DNA of 27,086 nucleotides from Minisyncoccota bacterium (GTDB lineage: Bacteria > Patescibacteriota > Minisyncoccia > Minisyncoccales > CG1-02-41-26): NCBI GenBank assembly GCA_028712605.1, contig JAQTPV010000008.1, positions 1 to 27,086 of the forward strand, given 5' to 3'. Shown one piece after another: positions 7,274 to 15,007 of this stretch (the first letter of the stretch is position 1; each line of letters opens with the position of its first letter). Below the pieces are notes generated by a model that worked only from the letters and a program-made list of their open reading frames with translations, was not told the origin of the DNA and made no database searches. A program made the position numbers and the translations under genes.

Positions 7274-7873
7274 ATGAAATTAACCCCTTTAATATTTAAA
7301 GCGATTAACAGAGCGGCGTTTTTGCATCAAAATCAAAAACGCAAGGTGCCTAATTACTTGCCATACATCAGCCACTGTTTTGCTGTAGCCTGGATTTTAA
7401 GTGATTATACTGATGATGAGGAGGTTATAGCGGCTGGAATTTTACACGACGTTTTAGAAGATGTGCCTGCCTATGGCCCAGAAAGGCTCAAGCAGGAATT
7501 TGGCGAGAGGGTGGCTGGGATAGTTAAAGAAGATTCAGATGATAAGGACCCCAATAATCCAGTTGAGCCAGAGGGGGCTGCGGCTTGGACAGATAGGAAA
7601 AAGAGGTACTTAGCGAATTTAAAGACAGTTAGCCAAGCAGCTTTGCTTGTTTGTGCGGCCGATAAGATGCATAATTTGCAGTCTATACTGGATGCTTATA
7701 AAGAAGAGGGAGACGCCATTTGGAAAAATTTTAATGCCCCTCGGGAGAAAGTATTGTGGCCCTACGAGGAGGTATTAAAGATTGCCAAAGACAAGCTGCA
7801 AAGCCCAATTATTTCAGAATTAGAAAAGGTTTATCGGTTAGCAGAAAAAGAGTTTGGTTATGGGGGTAGATGA
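7274..7873 (+). CDS. HD-domain phosphohydrolase resembling the hydrolase domain of RelA/SpoT (Mesh1/SAH-like)
   Basis: A 199-residue HD protein. Metal-binding residues are in order: H34 (PYISHCFAVAWIL), H58-D59 (ILHDVLEDV) and D130 (CAADKMHNL). The N-terminal pattern QKRKVPNYLPYISH and the 24-residue gap between the first His and the HD pair match the (p)ppGpp hydrolase domain of RSH proteins and the small alarmone hydrolases. It has no synthetase, TGS or ACT domain. It may therefore degrade (p)ppGpp, a role that the RSH protein at 25655-27086 seems to have lost, though other nucleotides remain possible. A TATAAT box at 7230-7235 lies 38 bases before the ATG, without a clear -35. The next gene overlaps its 3' end by 14 bases. 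Confidence 0.82.
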   Translation: MKLTPLIFKAINRAAFLHQNQKRKVPNYLPYISHCFAVAWILSDYTDDEEVIAAGILHDVLEDVPAYGPERLKQEFGERVAGIVKEDSDDKDPNNPVEPEGAAAWTDRKKRYLANLKTVSQAALLVCAADKMHNLQSILDAYKEEGDAIWKNFNAPREKVLWPYEEVLKIAKDKLQSPIISELEKVYRLAEKEFGYGGR

Positions 7874-8903
7874 ATTTTATGAGGTGGTGATTGTAGGGGC
7901 GGGCCCGGCAGGATTGATGTGCGCTTACGAGTTGCAGAAGGCTAAAAAGAGAGTTTTGATTTTAGAAAAAAATTCAGAGGTTGGGCCTAAGGTTTGCGCT
8001 GGTGGGTTGACTACCAAGATTAAAAATCTAGGTTTTTCTTTAGAGATTGCTGAAATTTTATTTTCCTCTGTTATAGTGAATGTAGCTGGCGTTCAGAGGT
8101 TTATTGTCAATCAAGAGCCCTTTGTGGGCACTATTGAGAGGAAGGAATTGGGTCAAATGATGCTTCAACGGCTAGACCCTAAACTGATTGATATCAGAGT
8201 GAGTCATCCTGTGGTTAAGATTGGTGACGATTACGTAGAAGTGATGGGACAGCGTATGGGCTATAAGCATTTAGTAGCAGCTGATGGCAGTAATTCTTTG
8301 GTTAGGAGTTATTTGGGCTTACCAACTAAAAAGTTTGGACTCACTATTCAATATTTAGTTCCTCAAAAGTTTAGCACTTTAGAGCTTTTCTTTGATGCTT
8401 CCTTATTCGGCTGTGGTTATGCCTGGATTTTTCCGCACCAAAATTATACTTCTATTGGTTGCGGCCAGTTTATGGACCCACGGCATGGCGCTAAATTAAG
8501 AGAGGGCTTTGATAGGTGGCTAAGCCTTAGGGGCATTCGGGTGGATGATGGCGAATTACAGGGAGGTATTATTAACTTTGATTATCGGGGCTTTGAATTC
8601 GGTAATAAATTTTTAATAGGCGATGCAGGCGGTTTCGCTTCTGGCTTTACGGGGGAGGGCATCTATCCTGCCTTAGTTTCTGGGCAGGAAGCAGCCAGAA
8701 AAATTATTAATCAATCTTATAGAACCAAAGTCATTACAGAGATTCTGCATATTAAACGAATCCATGAAGCTTTATTTTCTTTATGTTCTCTCTTTTCTTC
8801 TTTAGATAATTCTGGGAAACTGCTTAATAATTTTTTGAGGTTCACTTCTTTAGGATTTCGTTCTAAGATATTAACCAAAAAAGCCATTCAGTTGTTTTGT
8901 TAA
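7860..8903 (+). CDS. FAD-dependent oxidoreductase, geranylgeranyl-reductase family
   Basis: A flavoprotein of 347 residues. The dinucleotide-binding motif GAGPAG follows the first strand (about residues 12-17), ending with E in LILEKNSEVG. The motif KVCAGGLT just after it and the second FAD motif GDAGGFASGFTGEGIYPAL, followed by SGQEAA, are characteristic of the geranylgeranyl reductase/FixC-like branch, which saturates prenyl double bonds in lipids or quinones. The electron donor is not apparent. I use the ATG at 7860; a TTG at 7854 is also in frame but adds only two residues. The gene overlaps the HD gene and is 4 bases ahead of the Mur ligase, suggesting an envelope-related unit, which is inference. 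Confidence 0.88.
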   Translation: MGVDEFYEVVIVGAGPAGLMCAYELQKAKKRVLILEKNSEVGPKVCAGGLTTKIKNLGFSLEIAEILFSSVIVNVAGVQRFIVNQEPFVGTIERKELGQMMLQRLDPKLIDIRVSHPVVKIGDDYVEVMGQRMGYKHLVAADGSNSLVRSYLGLPTKKFGLTIQYLVPQKFSTLELFFDASLFGCGYAWIFPHQNYTSIGCGQFMDPRHGAKLREGFDRWLSLRGIRVDDGELQGGIINFDYRGFEFGNKFLIGDAGGFASGFTGEGIYPALVSGQEAARKIINQSYRTKVITEILHIKRIHEALFSLCSLFSSLDNSGKLLNNFLRFTSLGFRSKILTKKAIQLFC

Positions 8904-8907
8904 AAAT

Positions 8908-10230
8908 ATGTCTTTGAAACCTTTAATCAAAAGAATAGCTCCAGCCTGGGTAGTTTCAGGTTACCATTTTTGCTTAGCCTATTTGGCCGCTTTTTGGTAT
9001 GGGTTTCCATCAAAAGAAATGGTAGTGATTGGGGTGACGGGCACTAAGGGCAAGACATCTACCTGTAATTTTATTGGGTCGTGTTTGAGTGCCGGGGGCT
9101 ATGAGGTTGGGCTTTTAAGCACGGCCAATATCAAAATTGGTCAGAAGGAGTTTTTAAACAACTTTCACATGACTATGCCGGGCAGGTTTTCGTTGCAAAG
9201 ACTTTTATTTCAAATGGTGCAGGCCGGTTGCAAAATGTGTGTGATTGAAACAAGTTCCGAGGGCATCAAGCAGTTTCGCCATAAAGGTATTATTTATGAT
9301 ATTCTAGTTTTTACCAACCTTTCTCCTGAACATTTGCCATCACACGATGGGAGCTTTGAGAAATACAAGGAAGCTAAGGGCCGGGTTTTTGCTGAATTAA
9401 ATAAGGGACAAAAGAAGGTCGTGGGTGGAATTGAAATTAAGAAAATGATTGTGGCTAATTATGACGATTCCCAGAAGGATTATTTTTTAAGTTTTCCAGT
9501 CGATCATAAAGCCACTTATGGTTTAGGCGAGGGGGCAGATTTTCAGGCTCATAATATTAAAGCTGGGCCAAGCGGGGTTGACTTCCAAGTGAAGGAGGCA
9601 AGCTTCCATTTAGATGTTTTAGGTGAATTTAATGTCTATAATGCTTTACCAGCCATTGTTTTAGCGGAGGTTTGTGGTATCGCAGTAACGCAAGTTCAAA
9701 GGGGGCTGGAGCAAGTGAGGGTAATTCCAGGTAGAATGGAAAAGATTGAGATGGGTCAAAGCTTTACGGTTTTGGTGGATTATGCCCATGAAGGAAGGAG
9801 CATGAATGCGGCCTTGGATGCTGCTCGGAAGATAGTGCTCAAGGGAGCTAAGGTTATTGTGCTTTTGGGGGCGGAGGGGGGAGGTCGCGATAAAAACAAA
9901 AGAAGTCAAATGGGTGAGGTGGCTGGTGCTAAGGCTGATTACGTAGTGGCCAGCAATGTTGATCCTTACGATGATCCACCCGAGGAGATAATTGAGGATA
10001 TTGTTTTAGCGGCCGAGAAGGCCGGTAAGGTCCGTAACAAAAATCTCTTTGCTATTGAAGATAGGCGTGAGGGGATAGTCAAAGCCCTCTCTTTGGCTAA
10101 TAAAGGTGACATTGTAATGATTACCGGAAAGGGCGCTGAACAGTCAATGATTATCAGGGGTAAAAGTTTTTCGTGGGACGATAGAATGGTGGTTCGGGAA
10201 GGGCTGGACAAATTGAGGCTCGGCGCTTAA
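8908..10230 (+). CDS. MurE-like Mur ligase lacking the N-terminal UDP-binding domain
   Basis: A 440-residue ATP-dependent Mur ligase. P-loop GVTGTKGKTS at residues 42-51, central-domain motifs ETSSEG and FTNLSPEHLPSHDGSFEKYKEAK, the linker VIPGRMEKI, and the C-terminal domain with DYAHEGRSMNAAL, GAEGGGRDKNKR and ASNVDPYDDPPEEI. Peptidoglycan stem-peptide addition in the cytoplasm is the likely reaction. Only about 40 residues precede the P-loop (an amphipathic/hydrophobic stretch), whereas MurE normally has a further ~100-residue UDP-binding domain. The DNPR motif that recognises meso-diaminopimelate is replaced by VDPY, so the added amino acid or even the substrate is unclear. recO follows after 3 bases. 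Confidence 0.87.
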   Translation: MSLKPLIKRIAPAWVVSGYHFCLAYLAAFWYGFPSKEMVVIGVTGTKGKTSTCNFIGSCLSAGGYEVGLLSTANIKIGQKEFLNNFHMTMPGRFSLQRLLFQMVQAGCKMCVIETSSEGIKQFRHKGIIYDILVFTNLSPEHLPSHDGSFEKYKEAKGRVFAELNKGQKKVVGGIEIKKMIVANYDDSQKDYFLSFPVDHKATYGLGEGADFQAHNIKAGPSGVDFQVKEASFHLDVLGEFNVYNALPAIVLAEVCGIAVTQVQRGLEQVRVIPGRMEKIEMGQSFTVLVDYAHEGRSMNAALDAARKIVLKGAKVIVLLGAEGGGRDKNKRSQMGEVAGAKADYVVASNVDPYDDPPEEIIEDIVLAAEKAGKVRNKNLFAIEDRREGIVKALSLANKGDIVMITGKGAEQSMIIRGKSFSWDDRMVVREGLDKLRLGA

Positions 10231-10233
10231 CTT

Positions 10234-10980
10234 ATGTATCATCATTATAGAACCCAGGGGATTTTATTAACCAGGGAGAACAGAGGTGAGGCCGACCAAC
10301 TGTTTTTTATTTTTACCAAAGATTTTGGTAGGGTGGAGGTGATTGCTCGGGCTATCCGTAAGGTTACCTCTAAGCTAAGGTCTAACACTGGCATTTTTTA
10401 TTTAGCGGAGATAGAATTCATCCAAGGCAAGCACTATAAAATCTTAACCGATGCTACCGCCCTTGAAAAATTTACAGACTTCAGGCAGAATATGACCAAG
10501 TTGACAATAGCTGGTCGGATGGCCGAGGCTACGGACCTATTGATTATTAGGCCTCAAAAAGATGAAAAAGTCTGGGAGCTACTTTCAGCAGCCTTTTCTT
10601 TTTTGAATAATTGGAAAACTGAAGACTGGAAGTTAGAGGTTATCTATTTTTATTTTTTGTGGAATCTTTTGTCGTTACTGGGTTACTCTCCCGAGCTTTA
10701 TGATTGCCCAGTTTGCAGAAAGCCGATGAAGCCAGAAATTTTTTATTTTATTCCTAAGGATGGCGGGTTAGTATGCGGCCACTGTGCCTCTCGGCTAGAA
10801 GTTGAGAGGGGTGAAAAAGAATTTATTAAGGTAAACACCGTTAAGCTAATCAGAATTTTTTTAAAAAAACCGATTGATATTCTCTATCGCTTAAAATTGG
10901 ACAAGCTTGATTTGGAAAATTTTCGTAAGGTTTCAGAGCTTTACGGACGGAGTTTCCAAGAAAAAGAAAATAAAGTATAA
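10234..10980 (+). CDS. recO: DNA repair protein RecO
   Basis: RecO mediates RecA loading on SSB-coated single-stranded DNA in the RecFOR pathway. This 248-residue protein has the N-terminal OB fold with the family opening YRTQGILLTRENRGEADQL and FTKDFGRVEVIARAIRK, a helical centre, and the zinc motif CPVC...CGHC (about residues 159-187). The size is normal. It lies 3 bases after the Mur ligase gene; no terminator separates it from the following promoter region. Confidence 0.94.
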   Translation: MYHHYRTQGILLTRENRGEADQLFFIFTKDFGRVEVIARAIRKVTSKLRSNTGIFYLAEIEFIQGKHYKILTDATALEKFTDFRQNMTKLTIAGRMAEATDLLIIRPQKDEKVWELLSAAFSFLNNWKTEDWKLEVIYFYFLWNLLSLLGYSPELYDCPVCRKPMKPEIFYFIPKDGGLVCGHCASRLEVERGEKEFIKVNTVKLIRIFLKKPIDILYRLKLDKLDLENFRKVSELYGRSFQEKENKV

Positions 10981-10992
10981 TCAATTTATAAT
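10953..10992 (+). promoter_or_regulatory. Promoter region with two TATAAT boxes
   Basis: TTTCCA (10953-10958), 17 bases, TATAAT (10976-10981); a second TATAAT follows at 10987-10992 without its own -35. Both lie just upstream of the ATG at 11004 and overlap the end of recO, so any leader is short. Confidence 0.45.
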
Positions 10993-11003
10993 CTATACTT
11001 TTT

Positions 11004-12629
11004 ATGAAAAGGTTTCTTATTATTGTTTTGCTCTTAGTAATTATAGTAGCTGCAGCGGCTGGGTTTTGGTTTTGGCAGAATGGCAGCTGGTCAAAAGAAA
11101 AATTAAAATTAGAAATAGTAGGCCCAGGAAGTGCTAAGGCTGGTGATGAGCTGACTTATTTGGTTAGATATAAAAACAATGGCACTGTTAGGCTTGAGTC
11201 TATGGAATTTATCTTTGACTTCCCTCAGAACTCGGTTCCCTCTGATGGGGAATCCTCAAGAGTAATTCGGCAGTTGGACGACTTATACCCGGGTGAGGAA
11301 AGAACCATAGAATTAAAAGCCCGTATTTTTGGCAAAGAAAAAGAAAATTTGGAGGCCCATGCCCGCATTTCTTTTCAGCCTAAAAACCTAAAGTCCAAGT
11401 ATGATACTGAAACAAGCTTGAGTACTCAAATTGAGTCGGTACCTATTACTTTTGAGTTTGATTTGCCTTCCAAAATTGAGCAAGGCGAGAACTTTAATTT
11501 TACCCTTAACTATTTTTCTAATGTTGATTTTCCTTTGGAAAATTTAAGGGTCCAGGTAGAATATCCTGATAATTTTCAGTTTATCTCAGCTCAGCCACAG
11601 GCTTTGGATAAGAAAGAATGGAAAATCCCTACTTTGTCACAGGCTGAAGGTGGCCGTATCTCTATTACTGGTAAGTTGAACGAGAAGCCTGGCGTTCAGA
11701 AAACCTTTCGGGCTAAGCTGGGGGTCATTAAAGACGGTGAATTAATCATTTTGAAAGAAACGGCGCAGGCTTTAGAAATTGCCTCGGCCAATATTTTTAT
11801 TTCTCAGCTCATTAATGGTTCGCCTAATTATGCTGCCAACGCTGGTGATTATTTGCATTATGAGATCTTTTTTAAAAACATAGGCAAGAAGTCTATTGAA
11901 AAAGAGGCTATTGTAGTTAAATTGGAAGGCGACCTTTTTGATTTAACAACCTTTAAGTCTTCAAACGGCAGCAAGGGAGAGGGCGATGATGTGGCTATTT
12001 GGCATTGGAAAGATGTGCCTGATTTGCGGCTTTTAAATCCGGGCGAAGAGGGGAAGATAGAGTTTTGGATCAAAGTGAAAGATAGCGCTGGCCAACGTAA
12101 TACCAATCCCGTTTTAGTTACCAGGGTTACCCTTTCAGGCGTTGAGAAATTGTTTGAGGCGAAAGTAAATTCCGACATAGAAATCATGCAGAAGGTTTAT
12201 TACAAGGAGGATGTTTTTGGCAATACAGGCCCGGTACCGTTGGAGCCCAGTACCTCTACAACTTTTACGGTTGTTTGGCAAATCAAAAATAGTTGGAATG
12301 ATTTAACTAATGCTAAGGTGAAATCAAGGCTGCCAAATTATGTTTCTCTAACTGGTAAAATTTTCCCAGAAACGTCTAACCGCCTTACCTTTGATTCTAA
12401 TTCCAGGGAAATTATGTGGAATGTGGGCGACGTTAACGCCTTTCAAGGTCAGGATTCAACGTCTACTTTAGCTTTTCAGATTGAAGTTACGCCCCAAGAC
12501 AGCCAGGATTTAAGCTCCCTGCTTCTGATTGAGGACGCTAGTTTCTTCGGCCAAGATAAAACCACTAATGATATTATTGAAACCAAAGCTAAAGCTAAAA
12601 CTGTCAATCAGCTTGATGATATATTTTAA
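11004..12629 (+). CDS. Membrane-anchored surface protein with Ig-like/DUF11-like repeats
   Basis: A 541-residue protein with an N-terminal hydrophobic helix (about residues 4-24, preceded by MKR) and no lipobox, so it is probably a single-span anchor with the rest outside. The remainder is beta-rich and falls into about four Ig-like units: around residues 35-145 (LKLEIVGPGSAKAGDELTY... ARI), 150-255 (ITFEFDLPSKIEQGENFNF), 265-395 (ISQLINGSPNYAANAGDYLHYEI) and 400-535 (VYYKEDVFGNTGPVPLEPST). Motifs such as AGDELTYLVRYKNNG and AGDYLHYEIFFKNIG are typical of DUF11/CARDB-like domains of surface proteins. No enzyme motif is visible. GlyRS begins 8 bases after it. Confidence 0.75.
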   Translation: MKRFLIIVLLLVIIVAAAAGFWFWQNGSWSKEKLKLEIVGPGSAKAGDELTYLVRYKNNGTVRLESMEFIFDFPQNSVPSDGESSRVIRQLDDLYPGEERTIELKARIFGKEKENLEAHARISFQPKNLKSKYDTETSLSTQIESVPITFEFDLPSKIEQGENFNFTLNYFSNVDFPLENLRVQVEYPDNFQFISAQPQALDKKEWKIPTLSQAEGGRISITGKLNEKPGVQKTFRAKLGVIKDGELIILKETAQALEIASANIFISQLINGSPNYAANAGDYLHYEIFFKNIGKKSIEKEAIVVKLEGDLFDLTTFKSSNGSKGEGDDVAIWHWKDVPDLRLLNPGEEGKIEFWIKVKDSAGQRNTNPVLVTRVTLSGVEKLFEAKVNSDIEIMQKVYYKEDVFGNTGPVPLEPSTSTTFTVVWQIKNSWNDLTNAKVKSRLPNYVSLTGKIFPETSNRLTFDSNSREIMWNVGDVNAFQGQDSTSTLAFQIEVTPQDSQDLSSLLLIEDASFFGQDKTTNDIIETKAKAKTVNQLDDIF

Positions 12630-12637
12630 TACCCTTT

Positions 12638-13900
12638 ATGGATTTAATGAATAAAATTATATCTTTATGTAAGAGGAGAGGTTTTGTTTTCCCGGGATCT
12701 GAAATTTATGGGGGTTTGGCTAATACTTGGGATTTTGGCCCGTTGGGTGTTGAGTTAGTGAATAATATCAAGCAGCTTTGGTGGAAAAGGTTTGTGAAAG
12801 ATCGAGAAGATATCGTGGGCCTTAGCTCCGCTATTTTAATGAATCCTAAGGTTTGGCAGGCCTCTGGCCACTTAAAAGGGTTTGTCGATCCTTTAGTTGA
12901 ATGCAAAAAATGTCATATTAGGTATAGGGCCGACCACTTGAAAGAAAATTATGACAATAAATGCCCGAATTGCGGCTCCGCTGACTTTACAGCCGAGAGG
13001 CAGTTTAATTTGATGTTTAAAACCTTTATTGGACCGATAGAAAGCGAATCTTCTGTTGTATATTTACGACCAGAAACTGCCCAGGGCATGTTCGTAAACT
13101 TTCAGAATGTGCAGTCTACCATGAGGCTGAAGCTGCCTTTTGGCATTGCCCAGATAGGCAAGGCTTTTAGGAATGAGATTACACCGGGCAACTTCATTTT
13201 TAGGGTTTTAGAATTTGAGCAAATGGAAATTGAATATTTCATTGAAGAAAATGATTGGCAAGAGTGCTTTAAGAAATGGCAAAAAGAAATGGAGGGCTGG
13301 CTTCTATCTCTTGATATTAAAAAGGACAATTTTGTTGTCAGAGAGCACGCCAAAGAAGAGCTCTCGCATTATTCTAAGAAGACAATTGATTTTGAATATA
13401 AATATCCTTTCGGCCAAAAAGAGCTTTACGGTTTAGCCTATAGAACCGATTATGATTTAAAGGCGCATAGGCTTTCTTTCAATGGTTCAGTACCACATGT
13501 TATTGAGCCGACTTTTGGTGTAGAAAGAACCGTTTTGGCCATCTTATGCGACGCTTATGCTGAAGAGGGAGAGCGGGTCGTTTTAAAATTAAAACCTATT
13601 TTAGCCCCGTATAAAGTGGCGATTTTTCCGCTTTTAGCTAATAAGCCCGAATTAGTTAATATGGCTCGGAAGGTTTTTGACAGCTTGAAGAATAATTTTA
13701 CCGTTGCCTGGGATGAGAGGGGCAATATCGGTAAAAGATATTACTCTCAAGATGAAATTGGCACTCCATATTGTGTTACCATTGACTTTGAGTCTCAAGA
13801 GCGAAACGACGTTACTGTTCGCGATAGAGATTCAATGAGTCAGGAGAGGGTTAATATTAATGAACTTACATCCTTTCTCAACGATAAAATTGCCAAATAG
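12638..13900 (+). CDS. glyS: Glycyl-tRNA synthetase, class II alpha2 type
   Basis: Charges tRNA-Gly. A 420-residue homodimer-type GlyRS (the archaeal/eukaryotic/Gram-positive form, not the alpha2beta2 form). It starts with GFVFPGSEIYGGLANTWDFGPLG, has a zinc-finger-like insertion with CKKC and CPNC (about residues 89-112), motif 1-2 signatures RPETAQGMFVNF and QIGKAFRNEITP, motif 3 IEPTFGVERTVLAIL and a C-terminal anticodon-binding domain with DERGNIGKRYYSQDEIGTPY. All class II motifs are intact. An alternative ATG at 12647 is only three codons in. The region after its stop carries the strong promoter of the next gene. Confidence 0.97.
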   Translation: MDLMNKIISLCKRRGFVFPGSEIYGGLANTWDFGPLGVELVNNIKQLWWKRFVKDREDIVGLSSAILMNPKVWQASGHLKGFVDPLVECKKCHIRYRADHLKENYDNKCPNCGSADFTAERQFNLMFKTFIGPIESESSVVYLRPETAQGMFVNFQNVQSTMRLKLPFGIAQIGKAFRNEITPGNFIFRVLEFEQMEIEYFIEENDWQECFKKWQKEMEGWLLSLDIKKDNFVVREHAKEELSHYSKKTIDFEYKYPFGQKELYGLAYRTDYDLKAHRLSFNGSVPHVIEPTFGVERTVLAILCDAYAEEGERVVLKLKPILAPYKVAIFPLLANKPELVNMARKVFDSLKNNFTVAWDERGNIGKRYYSQDEIGTPYCVTIDFESQERNDVTVRDRDSMSQERVNINELTSFLNDKIAK

Positions 13901-13904
13901 CGGT

Positions 13905-13960
13905 AAGTTATTAACAGTTTGACAGGCCATCATTCGTTCTCTAAAATAAAGTAATAACTT
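13905..13960. repeat. Perfect 9-base inverted repeat bracketing a promoter
   Basis: AAGTTATTA (13905-13913) and its exact reverse complement TAATAACTT (13952-13960) enclose the promoter at 13919-13947. The right arm lies at the expected transcription start, 10 bases before the ATG at 13970. It could be a pair of operator half-sites or a chance AT-rich match. Confidence 0.4.
13919..13947 (+). promoter_or_regulatory. Near-consensus sigma-70 promoter
   Basis: Perfect TTGACA (13919-13924), 17-base spacer, TAAAAT (13942-13947). The expected start near 13954 gives a leader of about 16 bases with no Shine-Dalgarno sequence. This is the closest match to consensus in the window. Confidence 0.75.
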
Positions 13961-13969
13961 GTATCGGAT

Positions 13970-14881
13970 ATGGCTTATGATTTGGTCGTCAAGGATGGCG
14001 ACGATAATAAAAATTATATTTCCTTAGCTGAAGGCGCTGAATACTCTGGTTATTCCCAGGATTATTTGCGGTTTCGCATCAGACAAGGAAAGCTAAAAGC
14101 TAAAAAAATTGGCCGTAATTGGTTAACCACCAAGGAGTGGTTAAGTGAGTATGCACAAAGAGTGGCCGAGTACAAAGTTAAACTCCAGAAAGCGCCGGTT
14201 CTGCTTGAGACAGAGGAATCAGAGGAGGTAGAAAAGCCGAAAGAGGAATCAGTTGAATCGGTTGAGGCGGAGGAAGAGCCTTCAATGAACGAAGAAGTGG
14301 GTCCATTGGCCGCTGTAGCTAAGAAAGATGAGACAGAAGATGAGGAGGAGACAGGCGAAGAGGACTATGATGACGATGATGACGGTTTGATTTTTCAGGC
14401 TAAAAAGCCAGAAACGGAGGTTCGTTGTGGGCCCGAAGAAACTCCTCAAGAAGGATTTCAGGTATTTTTTAATCCAGAGCCCATGGCTATCTTTCAGGAA
14501 GCGGAAATGCCGCCTACTGATCCGCATTGGTTAAGATATGCCGCTATCCTGGTTTTTTTGTGCGGGGTTCTGGGTTTCACAATTGGTTTTAATTATACTT
14601 CTTTAAGATCAAATTTGGCTGATAATAAAGAGTTTATTGTTGACCAAGCAAAAGATTTGGTTAAGGCAGCGGTTAGCCCTATGTTCCCTGAACAATTTAC
14701 TGCTTCTTTCGGCATTATTTTTAAGAACCCATTAGTGAAAAAGAGCTTATTGATGGAAGAAAGTGAAGATCTAAATACTGCCCCACCAATTGTTCAAGAG
14801 TCACCGACTCAGTCCTTTGTTGATAACCAGGGAATACCGCCTTTACCGATTGCAGAACCTGAGGCTACTACCACGCCCTAG
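13970..14881 (+). CDS. Membrane-tethered helix-turn-helix protein with acidic linker
   Basis: A 303-residue protein in three parts. Residues about 16-60 form an excisionase/MerR-type helix-turn-helix (ISLAEGAEYSGYSQDYLRFRIRQ, then GKLKAKKIGRNWLTTKEWLSEY). Residues about 80-140 are very acidic, with runs of Glu and a DDDDD stretch. A single membrane helix follows at about 187-207 (starting WLRYAAILVFLCGV), and a roughly 95-residue Pro/Thr/Ser-rich tail lies beyond it. If the HTH is cytoplasmic, the tail is outside. DNA-binding proteins anchored in this way can report envelope state, but neither the target nor the signal is known. It sits alone between GlyRS and the M16 peptidase, behind its own strong promoter flanked by an inverted repeat. 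Confidence 0.72.
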   Translation: MAYDLVVKDGDDNKNYISLAEGAEYSGYSQDYLRFRIRQGKLKAKKIGRNWLTTKEWLSEYAQRVAEYKVKLQKAPVLLETEESEEVEKPKEESVESVEAEEEPSMNEEVGPLAAVAKKDETEDEEETGEEDYDDDDDGLIFQAKKPETEVRCGPEETPQEGFQVFFNPEPMAIFQEAEMPPTDPHWLRYAAILVFLCGVLGFTIGFNYTSLRSNLADNKEFIVDQAKDLVKAAVSPMFPEQFTASFGIIFKNPLVKKSLLMEESEDLNTAPPIVQESPTQSFVDNQGIPPLPIAEPEATTTP

Positions 14882-14902
14882 GAATCATATATATAAATAA
14901 GG

Positions 14903-14946
14903 CTAAAACTTTGCCTGTTTGCCTTTTTGGCAGCAGGCTGATTTAG
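14903..14946 (+). terminator. Hairpin, possible weak terminator
   Basis: GCCTG (14913-14917) pairs with CAGGC (14934-14938), with an inner TGCC-TTTTT-GGCA stem, and an outer CTAAA/TTTAG can extend it. The following tract, TTTAGTTTAAG, is only moderately T-rich, so termination is uncertain. Confidence 0.35.
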
Positions 14947-14957
14947 TTTAAGTAACA

Positions 14958-14986
14958 TTGAATATCAAATTTAATAATGTTATTAT
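14958..14986 (+). promoter_or_regulatory. Candidate promoter of the M16 peptidase gene
   Basis: TTGAAT (14958-14963), 17 bases, TATTAT (14981-14986). Start expected near 14993, leader about 15 bases. The same bases can form two mutually exclusive weak stems (TAACATT/AATGTTA and TTGAATA/TATTCAA). Confidence 0.4.
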
Positions 14987-15007
14987 TCAAAGAATAAAAT
15001 AGCAGTT

